Positions 8,294 to 17,236 of a stretch of 49,696 bases of DNA are shown in pieces; position 1 is the stretch's first letter, and each line of letters opens with the position of its first letter. This DNA is from an uncultured Fusobacterium sp. (lineage in GTDB: Bacteria > Fusobacteriota > Fusobacteriia > Fusobacteriales > Fusobacteriaceae). The notes beneath the pieces are model-generated. The model searched no databases. It was not told the DNA's origin and was given only the letters and a program-made list of their open reading frames with translations. The stretch spans positions 1 to 49,696 of the forward strand of contig UQOH01000006.1 of the NCBI GenBank assembly GCA_900542625.1. The letters run 5' to 3'. The position numbers and the translations under genes were made by a program.

Positions 8294-8319
8294 TATTTTT
8301 ATGCATACTTATATATTTT

Positions 8320-8348
8320 ATTATACAATCTTAAGTACAATTATTCAA
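8320..8348 (-). promoter_or_regulatory. Sigma-70 promoter of the molybdenum-cofactor operon
   Basis: Reading leftward, TTGAAT (8348-8343), a 17-base spacer and a perfect TATAAT (8325-8320). Transcription should begin near 8313, about 20 bases before the yqeC-mocA start. Confidence 0.65.
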
Positions 8349-8370
8349 GTACAGCTGTTTTTACAAACAT

Positions 8371-8412
8371 AAAAACCCGTACAGCCTGTATAAAATGGAT
8401 TTACGGGTTTTT
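8371..8412 (-). terminator. Terminator of the ssnA-xdhD operon
   Basis: AAAAACCCGTA (8371-8381) pairs with TACGGGTTTTT (8402-8412) around a 20-base loop. It lies 20 bases after the xdhD stop and before the cofactor-operon promoter. The flanking A and T runs allow function on both strands. Confidence 0.85.
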
Positions 8413-8431
8413 AACTTATTATAAATATATT

Positions 8432-11002
8432 TTACTTTTTGTATGCTGTATGTTCTAAAGGAAGTGATGTTCTAAAGTTTTTGTCAAACTTATAATAAGC
8501 ATTCTGAACAGCCGGTGCTGTAGGAATTACTGTTATTTCTCCTACACCTTTTGCCCCGTAAGCCAGTTCATTTTTATTTTTTTCTACTATTATACTTTCG
8601 ATTTCCGGAATATTAGTTGCTCTGAACAGTCCAAGAGTTCCGAATTTTACCTGCGGCACTCCCTCTTTTACAGGCATTACTTCAGTAAGTGCAAAACCAA
8701 GTCCCATTACTACTCCGCCTTCTATCTGTCCTTCAAGAGCCTTTGGATTTACAGCTCTTCCAACATCATGTGCAGCAATAACTTTATCCACTTTTCCAGT
8801 TTCTTCATTTAGAATTACAACCTGAGTTGCATATCCATAAGCCACATGGCTTACTGGATTTTTCTTGTCAGAACCCATTTTATCTGTTTTTCCTGAATAT
8901 TCTGTATAGAAATCCCAGCCTTCAAGTTCCTCAAGAGTTTTTGTTTCAAGCTGTTTTCTAAGTTCAAGCCCTGCTTTTCTTGCTGCCTCTCCTGTAAATA
9001 CTGTTTGTCTTGATGCTGTTGTTGTTCCGCTGTCAGGAGTTACATGTGTATCCGGAGCTTCTACAATAACTTTGTCTGTTGAAAGTCCTGATGCCTCACA
9101 TACCATTTGAAGACAGACAGTTCCTATTCCCTGTCCTATACATGCTGCTGATGTTCTTACTTTTACAATCCCGCCTTCAACTGTAATTCTGCATCTTCCT
9201 ATATCTTCAAGTCCTACTCCTATCCCGGCATTTTTCATTGCACAGGCTATTCCTGCAAATTTATTTTTATAATATTCTTCCTTTACTGCCTCTAAAGTTT
9301 CTGCAGCTGCTGTTCCTTCATCTGCAATCTGTCCATTTGGAAGTTCCTGTCCCGGTCTTATTACATTTCTGTATCTTATCTCCCAAGGGTCGATTCCTGT
9401 AAGTTCTGAAAGCTGATTTATGTTTGCCTCAATGGCAAATGCTGACTGCGTAACACCAAATCCTCTGAAAGCTCCTGCCACAGGATTGTTAGTATATACT
9501 GCTATTCCTTCTATATCAATATTCTGATAGTTATATGGTCCTGCTGCGTGAGTACATGCTCTTTGAAGAACCGGTCCTCCAAGAGAGGCATAAGCTCCTG
9601 TATCAGCAATTATTTTAGCTTTCATAGCTGTTAAAATTCCATTTTCATCACAGGCAGTTGTCATCTCTATTGTCATGGGATGTCTTTTTACACTGTAATT
9701 TATACTTTCCTGTCTTGTAAAAGTTACCTGTACAGGTTTCTTTAATACATATGCAAGAAGTGCTGCATGGTGTTGAACAGACATATCCTCTTTTCCTCCA
9801 AAACCTCCCCCTACATAAGCAGATGTTACTCTTACCTGCTCAGGCTTAAGCCCTAAAAGTCTTGATACTTCTCTCTGTTCATCAAAAATTGACTGGCTTG
9901 ATGTATATAATCTTAATCCGTCTCCTTCAGGAATTGCAAGTGCACTTTCAGGTTCAAGATAAGCGTGTTCTGTTCCAGGGTTTGTATATGTATTTGTTAC
10001 AACATATTTTGAATTTTTTATAACCTCATCAGAATTTCCTCTTTGAAGAACTTCTCTTACCAGAATATTTTTTTCTTTTTTATGTATAAGAGGTGCTCCC
10101 TCTGCCATTGCCTCTTCAGGTGTAAACATAGGAATAAGTTCCTCATATTCAACTTTTACAAGTTTTTTAGCCTCTTCCAGTGTTTTCTTATCTTTTGCTG
10201 CAACAAGAGCCACTGCATCTCCTATATATCTTGTAATTCCTCCAACAGGAATCAGTGCCTCCCAGTCTGATATAAATTCAAGGTGTCCTATATAATTGTT
10301 TCCCGGAACATCATCTGCTGTAAGCACTCCAAGAACTCCCTCTAATTTTAATGCTTCAGAACAATCTATTGAAAGAACTCTTGCTCTTGGATATTTTGTT
10401 CTTACTGCACTTCCATAATACATTCCTTCAACTTTATAATCTTCAGCATACTTTGCTGTTCCAAGAGTTTTTACAACTGCGTCAACTCTTCCTGTATTGC
10501 TTCCGATAAGTCCTTTACACTCTCTTTTTTCTATACTCTTATCTGTTCTCAATATCTCTGCTGCCATTAAAATTGCCTGTTCAATCTTAACATATCCAGT
10601 ACATCTGCATATGTTTCCAACAAGTGCTCTTTTTACCTCTTCTCTTGTTGGAGAAAGAGTCCTTAAGAAAAGTGCCTTTGCTGCAATAACCATTCCCGGA
10701 ATGCAGAAACCACATTGAACTGCTCCGCATTCTGTAAAGGCATAGGCAAAAGCCTCTTTTTCCCTTTCAGGTAATCCTTCAACTGTTGTTATCTCTTTTC
10801 CAACTGCTTTTTTAGTTGTTAATATACATGATTTAACTGCTTTTCCGTCAACAAGAACAGTACATGTTCCGCACGCTCCCTCTTTGCAGCCATTTTTCAT
10901 TGATGTCAATCCCATATCTTCCCTTAGAAAATCTAAAAGATTTTTATCTTCTTCAGCAGATACAGTTTTATTATTTACTATAAAAACGAATTTCTCATTC
11001 AT
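8432..11002 (-). CDS. xdhD: XdhD-type molybdenum hydroxylase, 2Fe-2S and molybdopterin domains fused
   Basis: An 856-residue xanthine-dehydrogenase-family hydroxylase. Residues 1-150 hold two [2Fe-2S] clusters (C39, C44, C47, C59 and C97, C100, C132, C134). From about residue 170 the molybdopterin-binding domains follow, with VGGGFGGKEDMSVQHHAALL, NNPVAGAFRGFGVTQSAFAIEAN and the GVGE active-site motif with catalytic Glu822. The layout is that of E. coli XdhD, in which iron-sulfur and molybdenum parts are fused and no FAD domain is included. No FAD subunit gene (ygfM type) occurs in the window. Linked yqeB and yqeC make a selenium-dependent enzyme likely. The expected substrate is a purine such as hypoxanthine or xanthine. 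It is the last gene of its operon. Confidence 0.9.
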   Translation of the reverse strand: MNEKFVFIVNNKTVSAEEDKNLLDFLREDMGLTSMKNGCKEGACGTCTVLVDGKAVKSCILTTKKAVGKEITTVEGLPEREKEAFAYAFTECGAVQCGFCIPGMVIAAKALFLRTLSPTREEVKRALVGNICRCTGYVKIEQAILMAAEILRTDKSIEKRECKGLIGSNTGRVDAVVKTLGTAKYAEDYKVEGMYYGSAVRTKYPRARVLSIDCSEALKLEGVLGVLTADDVPGNNYIGHLEFISDWEALIPVGGITRYIGDAVALVAAKDKKTLEEAKKLVKVEYEELIPMFTPEEAMAEGAPLIHKKEKNILVREVLQRGNSDEVIKNSKYVVTNTYTNPGTEHAYLEPESALAIPEGDGLRLYTSSQSIFDEQREVSRLLGLKPEQVRVTSAYVGGGFGGKEDMSVQHHAALLAYVLKKPVQVTFTRQESINYSVKRHPMTIEMTTACDENGILTAMKAKIIADTGAYASLGGPVLQRACTHAAGPYNYQNIDIEGIAVYTNNPVAGAFRGFGVTQSAFAIEANINQLSELTGIDPWEIRYRNVIRPGQELPNGQIADEGTAAAETLEAVKEEYYKNKFAGIACAMKNAGIGVGLEDIGRCRITVEGGIVKVRTSAACIGQGIGTVCLQMVCEASGLSTDKVIVEAPDTHVTPDSGTTTASRQTVFTGEAARKAGLELRKQLETKTLEELEGWDFYTEYSGKTDKMGSDKKNPVSHVAYGYATQVVILNEETGKVDKVIAAHDVGRAVNPKALEGQIEGGVVMGLGFALTEVMPVKEGVPQVKFGTLGLFRATNIPEIESIIVEKNKNELAYGAKGVGEITVIPTAPAVQNAYYKFDKNFRTSLPLEHTAYKK

Positions 11003-11026
11003 TGATTAATTTCCTCCGTCAAATTT

Positions 11027-12403
11027 TTAAAAAGAGAATGGTTTTCTTTTTAAGAATTTTCCTCTTCCTTTTTTTCCTATAAACCTGTTATTCTCGACTA
11101 TTATTTCTCCTCTTGAAATAGTCATCACAGGATATCCTGTTGCTTCCATTCCTTCAAAAGCTGTATAATCTACATTCTCGTGAAGTCCTGCTTTTGTTAT
11201 TATTTTTTTTATTTCAGGGTCAATAACCACTAAATCTGCATCTGAACCAACTGCAATACATCCCTTCTGCGGATATATTCCAAATAGTTTTGCCGGATTT
11301 GTGCTTACTACCTCTACAAATTTATTTATGCTTATTCTGCCCTTTGACACTCCCTCTGAAAACATAAGAGGAACTCTTGTTTCTACTCCGGGAATCCCAT
11401 TAGGACATTTTCTGAAATCATCTTTTCCCATCATTTTCTGTTCTTTAAAATTAAATGAACAATGGTCTGTTGCAATAGTCTGGATATACCCTTCTCTTAT
11501 TCCCTCCCAAAGTATTTCCTGATGATTTACTTCCCTTAAAGGCGGACTTAAAATATATTTCAGTCCGCCGTTCTCAGGAAGATTGTAGCATCTTTTATTT
11601 AATAGAAGATATTGAGGGCAAGTTTCAGCGTATATTTTCTGACCGTTGTCTTTTGCCTTTTTTATATGTTCCAATCCCTCTTTACATGAAAGATGAACTA
11701 TATATAAAGGACAATCTGTTACAGAAGTAAGAACAGCCATTCTGTTTATTGCTTCTCCTTCACATTGTGAAGGTCTGCTTTTTTCGTGATACTCAGGAGA
11801 TAATTTTCCTTCTTCTCCCATTTTTTCTTTTAAGTACGCAATCATATCATTATTTTCAGGGTGAACTGTTAAAAGCCCTCCTGATAAAGAAAGCTTATTT
11901 GAAAGTTCCAGCATATCTCTGTCAGAAAGTTTATAATCATAAGTCATATAACCTTTAAATGAGGGAATTCCATCCTCTATCATGCTGTCTATTTCATTTA
12001 ATATATCTTGATTTATATGTTGTATTACTCCATGAAACCCATAATCTATTACTGCATTATTTTCTGCAAATTCATGATATCTTTTTAATTGATAATGAAG
12101 ATTACAATCTTTTGGTCCAAATCCCATATGATCTATTATTGTTGTAGTTCCTCCGCAGGCAGCAGCTACAGTTCCCGTATAAAAATCATCAACTGATTTT
12201 GCAATGCCCACATCAATATTAAAATGTGTGTGAACATCTATTCCTCCGGGAATAAGATATTTTCCTTTTATATCAACTGTTTTTACACCATCAATCTCAA
12301 TATTTTTTTCTATTCTGCTGATAACCCCGTCTTTAATATATAAATCACTTATATAGTTTTCTGTATCTGTTATAATATTTGCATTTTTTATAAGCAGTTC
12401 CAT
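11027..12403 (-). CDS. hyuA: D-hydantoinase/dihydropyrimidinase-type amidohydrolase (HyuA-like)
   Basis: A 458-residue cyclic amidohydrolase, close in length and sequence to E. coli HyuA. Metal ligands are visible: H58-x-H60 in GGIDVHTHFNID, the lysine to be carboxylated at K150 in IPSFKGYMTY, then VHPENN, YIVHLSCKEG and IATDHCSF. CGGTTTIIDHMGFGP and FHGVIQHINQDIL are strongly HyuA-like. It would open a cyclic amide (hydantoin-like ring) formed in purine breakdown. It lies between ygfK and xdhD, 24 bases from xdhD. Confidence 0.92.
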   Translation of the reverse strand: MELLIKNANIITDTENYISDLYIKDGVISRIEKNIEIDGVKTVDIKGKYLIPGGIDVHTHFNIDVGIAKSVDDFYTGTVAAACGGTTTIIDHMGFGPKDCNLHYQLKRYHEFAENNAVIDYGFHGVIQHINQDILNEIDSMIEDGIPSFKGYMTYDYKLSDRDMLELSNKLSLSGGLLTVHPENNDMIAYLKEKMGEEGKLSPEYHEKSRPSQCEGEAINRMAVLTSVTDCPLYIVHLSCKEGLEHIKKAKDNGQKIYAETCPQYLLLNKRCYNLPENGGLKYILSPPLREVNHQEILWEGIREGYIQTIATDHCSFNFKEQKMMGKDDFRKCPNGIPGVETRVPLMFSEGVSKGRISINKFVEVVSTNPAKLFGIYPQKGCIAVGSDADLVVIDPEIKKIITKAGLHENVDYTAFEGMEATGYPVMTISRGEIIVENNRFIGKKGRGKFLKRKPFSF

Positions 12404-12441
12404 TTTTATTACTCCTTTTAAAACTCAAATCTCTGTTTAAA

Positions 12442-14133
12442 CTAAATTAAATATGAATGAGTTTCTTTTATAGAATCAACCACTGATTTCATAAAATCAG
12501 ATAATTCTTCGTAAGTATATTCAACTATCTCTTTTTCCAAACGAACAAAATATTTTTCTCCTGCTATTGCAAGTCCTTTGTTCTCGCTCTCTTCCATCAT
12601 CTCTTTTGATGAAAAATATGTAAGCCTGTCTCTATATGGAATACATGGCTGAATACAATGATACTGGCAGTTTCCACATTCGTTACATGCATCATCTATG
12701 TGAAGAACAATTTTTCCCTCAATAGTGTTTATTGAAGTATTTGCTCTGTTAGGGCAGATTCTTATACATGACTGGCATAAAATTTTACAATTTAAATTAT
12801 CTTTCTCTGATATTCCTTCAAAAGCTATATGCTCATCTGTTTTCTTTCTCTGTACTTCTGACTTGCAGTAATTTTTATCATTTCTTACTTTATCCACAAG
12901 TTCATTTATTTTTTCTAAATCCAGTTTTCTCTTCTCTGGATAAGAACTGCTGCAAAGCTGTTCATATAATTTTCCCAGTTTTTCATATCCTGTAGGCTGC
13001 AGTAAAGTTGTGCAGACAGTTATAGGATATATTCCTGCTCTGAATATCTCTTCTATATTATTTTTGTCAGCTCCTCCTGAAAAAGATATTTCCAATCCCT
13101 CTCCCACTGCTTCTCCTAAAATTTTAGCCAGAGATATTGCAAGAGGGTAAAGGCTCTTTCCTGACATATACATTGTATTTCCAGGAAGTTCTCTCTGCTT
13201 TATATTAACAGGCATAGTGTTGCAAAGTTTTACTCCGAATGTTACTCCTTTTTTTCTGCTCAGTTCAATCAGGTTATTTATCTTTTTTACAGCCTGATCA
13301 AATTTTAAATCTATTTCAAACTGATGTTTGTCTATTGATAAATAATCATATCCCATATCTTCCATGATTTTTGTTACATAATCATATCCAAGAAGAGTAG
13401 GATTGCATTTTATAAAAGTATTAAATCCTTTTTCTTCAATCAGATATCCTGCTATTTTTTCTATCTCGTCAGCCGGGCATCCATGCATTGTAGATAAAGT
13501 AACTGTATTGCATATATGTGCAGATATTGAGTTTATAAATTCTGCATCTACTTTTTCAAACAAATGTAAATTATCTAAAAGATATTGTCTGCACTCTTTA
13601 AATGTCTTTGTTTCTGATGCATCATTAAGTCCGTTTAAAAAACTGTCTACACTCTCTTTTTTTATTCCTGCAAGATCATATCCAACACTCATATTAAACT
13701 GAACTGCTTCAGGATCTCCCAGATCAAACTCTTTTGCTGCAACTTTCACAGCAAACCATGCTCTTATATATTCATCCATAGCCTCAAGAGGATGAAGTTC
13801 TGAAGACCATTCGACGTTATAACCTTCATCATTAGCACGAATACATGGCTTTTGAATACCAAGTTCTTCACCATACATATGCTGAACTGTTTTAAGTTCT
13901 ATAAATCTTCCACCACCTGCATAACAGGCAACTATATTTTGAGCCAGCTGAGTGTGAGGTCCTGCTGCTACTCCCAGAGGACTTTCAAGCTCTCTTCCGC
14001 AAAATTCCATTTTTTTATTTTTATCTGCTGTCACTATTGTCTTTACATCAAACAATGTTTTTTTAGTTTTATATTCCTGTAAACATTGTCTTATAAGTTT
14101 CTCAAAAGACATTGGCACCATTATATCTTTCAC
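12442..14133 (-). CDS. ygfK: Short YgfK-type iron-sulfur oxidoreductase
   Basis: A 563-residue protein whose first 380 or so residues match the dihydroorotate-dehydrogenase-like half of YgfK: MKDIMVPMSFEKLIRQ, LESPLGVAAGPHTQLAQNIV, GGRFIELKTVQ, WSSELHPLEAMDEYIRAWFA. The C-terminal part is a two-cluster ferredoxin domain, CKILCQSCIRICPNRANTSI then DDACNECGNCQYHCIQPC with PYRDRLTYF. E. coli YgfK is about 1030 residues, with a glutamate-synthase-small-subunit-like FAD/NAD(P)H module between these parts; that module is missing here. The frame is continuous, so this is a compact form, not a frameshift. It probably reduces or oxidises a purine-ring intermediate using electrons from a partner. It was once annotated in other species as a selenate reductase subunit. 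Confidence 0.87.
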   Translation of the reverse strand: MKDIMVPMSFEKLIRQCLQEYKTKKTLFDVKTIVTADKNKKMEFCGRELESPLGVAAGPHTQLAQNIVACYAGGGRFIELKTVQHMYGEELGIQKPCIRANDEGYNVEWSSELHPLEAMDEYIRAWFAVKVAAKEFDLGDPEAVQFNMSVGYDLAGIKKESVDSFLNGLNDASETKTFKECRQYLLDNLHLFEKVDAEFINSISAHICNTVTLSTMHGCPADEIEKIAGYLIEEKGFNTFIKCNPTLLGYDYVTKIMEDMGYDYLSIDKHQFEIDLKFDQAVKKINNLIELSRKKGVTFGVKLCNTMPVNIKQRELPGNTMYMSGKSLYPLAISLAKILGEAVGEGLEISFSGGADKNNIEEIFRAGIYPITVCTTLLQPTGYEKLGKLYEQLCSSSYPEKRKLDLEKINELVDKVRNDKNYCKSEVQRKKTDEHIAFEGISEKDNLNCKILCQSCIRICPNRANTSINTIEGKIVLHIDDACNECGNCQYHCIQPCIPYRDRLTYFSSKEMMEESENKGLAIAGEKYFVRLEKEIVEYTYEELSDFMKSVVDSIKETHSYLI

Positions 14134-14195
14134 TTTTCCTCCTACTGAACAAAAATATTGTTCTCCTAAATCTTTATATTTTTATTTTTTATTTT

Positions 14196-15536
14196 CTAAT
14201 TCTTTTTATTTCCCAATTCATTAAAAATTATATTTAATATTACAACTGATACACATCCAAGTGTTACTGCACTTTGAAATAAAATTCTTCCCCATGACGG
14301 GAAATGTTTAAATATTTCAGGAACTGCTATAGGCACAAGAGCCAGTCCAATACTAACAGCAACTATCATAAGATTTTTATTTCCTGCATAATTTACTTCT
14401 CCCAATCTCTTAATTCCATTTGCCGCTACAATTCCAAACATTACTATTCCTGCCCCTCCAAGTACCGGCGAAGGTATTGAAGTAAATACTGCTGTAAGTT
14501 TCGGAAAGAAACTTATAAGAAGAAGTATTATTCCTGCTGCTATTCCCACAAAACGACTCGCTACCCCTGTTATTGCTGCAATACCTACATTCTGCCCAAA
14601 CAGAGAGTGGGGAAATGTATTAAATATACCTGCAAGAATTGATGAAACTCCATGTCCCCTAAGTCCAGCAATAAGTCTTTTTTCATCTTTTTCATCTGCC
14701 TCACATATATTGCTCAGATTAAGCTGATTTCCTGTAGCATCTGTCATTATAACTAACTGTACAAGAAAAAGAGAAAGTATAGATGTTAATTCAAACTTTG
14801 GCATTCCAAATTTAAAAGGGGTATTGAAAGTTATAATCCCCATCTCTTTTACTGATGAAAAATCTGCTATTCCCATAAAAACTGCTACTATTGTTCCAAA
14901 TAAAATTCCTATAAGAATTGCTATATTTCCTAAAAATCCTTTTGATAATTTTTGAATTAAAATTATTATTCCAAGAGTGATAAAAGCTAAAAACAGATTT
15001 TTAAAACTTCCAAAATCTGCTGCTGCAGGATTTCCTCCTCCAGCCCATCTTATTGCTACAGGTATAAGAGAAAGCCCCATAGAAGCAACCACTGTACCTG
15101 ATACCAACGGCGGAAAAAATCTTAAAAGTTTTCCAAACACAGGTGCCATTACAAAACAGAAAATTCCTGATATGATTGTTGCTCCAAACATTATCTGAAG
15201 TCCTGTTACAGGGTCAGATGTTCTGTACGTAATTCCAATGGCAGCCAGTGCTGCAACTCCTGCAAAACTTACTCCTTCTACCATAGGAAGTCGTGAACCT
15301 ATTATATTTTTTATTCCAAGTGTCTGTATAATAGTTCCTAAGCCAGCCATCATAAAAGATGCACTTACAAGAATGTGAATGTCACTTTGAGAAAGTCCTA
15401 AAGAATTTCCTAAAATAATTGGTACTGCCATTGCTCCTGCACACATTGCTGCTATGTGCTGCATTCCCAAAAGAAACAAGTCTCTTATACCAAGCATCTG
15501 GTCTGTAGGATGTATCTCCTTATTTACCGTTTTCAT
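14196..15536 (-). CDS. NCS2-family xanthine/urate permease
   Basis: A 446-residue nucleobase:cation symporter-2 (NAT) protein with 12-14 hydrophobic segments. TM1 contains the conserved GMQHIAAMCAGAMAVPIILG with the family histidine. The NAT signature appears as GQNVGIAAITGVASRFVG. The motif and clustering with purine genes indicate xanthine or urate uptake, rather than uracil; the exact substrate is not readable. It sits second in the operon, right after ssnA. UacT, XanQ and PbuX are the nearest named relatives. Confidence 0.9.
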   Translation of the reverse strand: MKTVNKEIHPTDQMLGIRDLFLLGMQHIAAMCAGAMAVPIILGNSLGLSQSDIHILVSASFMMAGLGTIIQTLGIKNIIGSRLPMVEGVSFAGVAALAAIGITYRTSDPVTGLQIMFGATIISGIFCFVMAPVFGKLLRFFPPLVSGTVVASMGLSLIPVAIRWAGGGNPAAADFGSFKNLFLAFITLGIIILIQKLSKGFLGNIAILIGILFGTIVAVFMGIADFSSVKEMGIITFNTPFKFGMPKFELTSILSLFLVQLVIMTDATGNQLNLSNICEADEKDEKRLIAGLRGHGVSSILAGIFNTFPHSLFGQNVGIAAITGVASRFVGIAAGIILLLISFFPKLTAVFTSIPSPVLGGAGIVMFGIVAANGIKRLGEVNYAGNKNLMIVAVSIGLALVPIAVPEIFKHFPSWGRILFQSAVTLGCVSVVILNIIFNELGNKKN

Positions 15537-15551
15537 AATAAAGTTCCCCCT

Positions 15552-16883
15552 CTACATTCTGTCCCATAATTTTTGTGCTGTTTCTCTTGATTCTGCAAAT
15601 ATTTTCTTTTCATCTATATCAATAAGTTTTCTGTCTTTCATTATAATTTTTCCGTCAATTATAGTTGTTGTTACTGTTCTTCCCATCATTCCAAAAAGTA
15701 TGTGAGAGTTTATATTGTCTTTTGTTAAAGGAGTAAGCGGATCATAATCAACTACAATAATATCTGCCAAAGCTCCCTCTTTTAAAATTCCAAGCTGCCC
15801 TTCAAAATATTCAGCTGCTATCTCTCTGTTATTTTCAAACATAGCTGCAGGAACTTCTCCCCATGCTGCAGAAGGATTTTTGTTTTCATGTTTGTGAATA
15901 ATATTTGCTGTTTTCATTGATTCAAACATATCACTTGTATATCCGTCTGTTCCAAGTCCTGTTCGTATTCCTTTTTCAAAAAGTTTTAAAAACGGCTGAC
16001 ATCCAACTGCATTTCCCATATTTGATTCAGGATTGTGTACCACATTTGTTTCTGTTTCTTTTAAAATATTAAGTTCATTTTCATCAACATGTATGCAGTG
16101 AACTGCCAATGTTTTCTTTCCTAAAATATTGAACTCCTGTAATCTCTCTACTACTCTTTTTCCATATTTTTTTAAAGAATCCTCAAGGTCATCTATTCCC
16201 TCTGCCACATGCACATGGTAACCTGCATTCAATCCTTCCATTTTTTCTGCACACATTTTTAAACTGTTGTTTGAAAGAGTGAAAGCTGCATGAAGTCCAA
16301 ACATTCCTTTTATCATGTTCTGGCAGCTGCTGTTATATTCTTTTATAAAGTTTATATTCTCATCTATTCCCTCTTTTAATATTTCCTCTCCGTCTCTGTC
16401 TGATACTTCATAACACAGACATGTTCTTATACCAATTTTTTTTGCTGCTCCTGCAATAGTAAATAAGCTGTTTTTCACTGCATAAGGGCTTGCATTATGA
16501 TCAAAAACTGTTGTTACTCCATTTTTCACACAGTCAATATAAGTTGTAAGTGCGCTGTATTTCAAATCTTCTAAAGTTAATTTTTTATCTATTTTCCACC
16601 AAAGTCCTTCTAAAATATCCATGAAATTTTTCGGCGCACTTCCTGTTGATGCCATTCCTCTGGCAAAAGCACTGTATATATGATGATGCACGTTTATTAA
16701 TCCCGGCATTATAATTTTTCTTTCTGTATCTATTATCTCTTTACCTGAATTTGAATATTTTTTTAATATTTCTTTTGTAGTTCCTATCTCTGTAATTTTA
16801 TTTTCATCTATAACCACAGCTCCATTTTCTAAATATGGATTTTCTTTATCTTGTGTTATTACTCTCCCGTTTATTAATATCAA
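15552..16883 (-). CDS. ssnA: SsnA-type aminohydrolase
   Basis: A 443-residue amidohydrolase-superfamily protein of the SsnA group. Metal-site residues are visible in IMPGLINVHHHIYSAFARGMA, YHVHVAEG, AVHCIHVDENEL and GLGTDGYTSDMFESMK. The block GLWWKIDKKLTLEDLKYSALTTYIDCVKNGVTTVFDHNASPY matches SsnA closely. It would deaminate or hydrolyse a ring intermediate in purine breakdown; the substrate is not established. It is the first gene of the operon and lies behind a very good sigma-54 promoter at 16936-16949. A CCTCC/GGAGG ribosome site precedes its ATG. Confidence 0.9.
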   Translation of the reverse strand: MILINGRVITQDKENPYLENGAVVIDENKITEIGTTKEILKKYSNSGKEIIDTERKIIMPGLINVHHHIYSAFARGMASTGSAPKNFMDILEGLWWKIDKKLTLEDLKYSALTTYIDCVKNGVTTVFDHNASPYAVKNSLFTIAGAAKKIGIRTCLCYEVSDRDGEEILKEGIDENINFIKEYNSSCQNMIKGMFGLHAAFTLSNNSLKMCAEKMEGLNAGYHVHVAEGIDDLEDSLKKYGKRVVERLQEFNILGKKTLAVHCIHVDENELNILKETETNVVHNPESNMGNAVGCQPFLKLFEKGIRTGLGTDGYTSDMFESMKTANIIHKHENKNPSAAWGEVPAAMFENNREIAAEYFEGQLGILKEGALADIIVVDYDPLTPLTKDNINSHILFGMMGRTVTTTIIDGKIIMKDRKLIDIDEKKIFAESRETAQKLWDRM

Positions 16884-16932
16884 AATTTTTCCTCCGCTTA
16901 TATAAAATTTCTAAATTTTTCCATTAATATAT

Positions 16933-16952
16933 TTAGCAATTTTTATGCCAAT
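16933..16952 (-). promoter_or_regulatory. Sigma-54 promoter of the ssnA operon
   Basis: Read leftward the sequence is TTGGCATAAAAATTGCTA. GG of the -24 box (16949-16948) and GC of the -12 box (16937-16936) are exactly 10 bases apart, and it fits the TGGCAC-N5-TTGCT consensus with one change. It lies about 53 bases before the ssnA start. This is the best sigma-54 match in the window. Confidence 0.85.
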
Positions 16953-17062
16953 TTTATATTAAATTTTTATGCTCTTTTTCTATAATATATTGTTCTCTTT
17001 TAGATTTTTTAACTAAAAAATAAATCATCTTTTGCTTATTATTATCGTTTTGATAAATAATG

Positions 17063-17155
17063 ATTATCATAATGATAATAACTTTGTATTATATATCTGT
17101 ATTTTATTTTTGTTATGTAAATTTCATTATAAAAATGTATTATCATAATGATAAT
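17063..17155. promoter_or_regulatory. Two 17-bp palindromes, probable activator (or Fur-type) sites
   Basis: ATTATCATAATGATAAT occurs twice, at 17063-17079 and 17139-17155. Each is a perfect 8-1-8 inverted repeat, and they are 76 bp apart. They lie about 115 and 190 bp upstream of the ssnA -24 element, a usual distance for sigma-54 enhancers. The same AT-rich GATAAT hexamers occur in Fur boxes, so a metal regulator is the alternative. The remaining DNA between 16884 and 17170 is AT-rich with no ORF. Confidence 0.7.
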
Positions 17156-17170
17156 TTATATTTTAAAAGA

Positions 17171-17199
17171 AAAACGGCTCTTTTTACAAAAGCCGTTTT
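17171..17199 (-). terminator. Terminator of the ygeX-D-aminoacylase operon
   Basis: AAAACGGCT (17171-17179) pairs with AGCCGTTTT (17191-17199) around an 11-base loop, with a T-rich run on the minus strand beyond it. It lies 37 bases after the D-aminoacylase stop. The whole 3' region resembles the one at 29655-29735. Confidence 0.88.
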
Positions 17200-17236
17200 C
17201 CTTACTTGGTTTATACATCTAATAGTTTTTTAGTAG

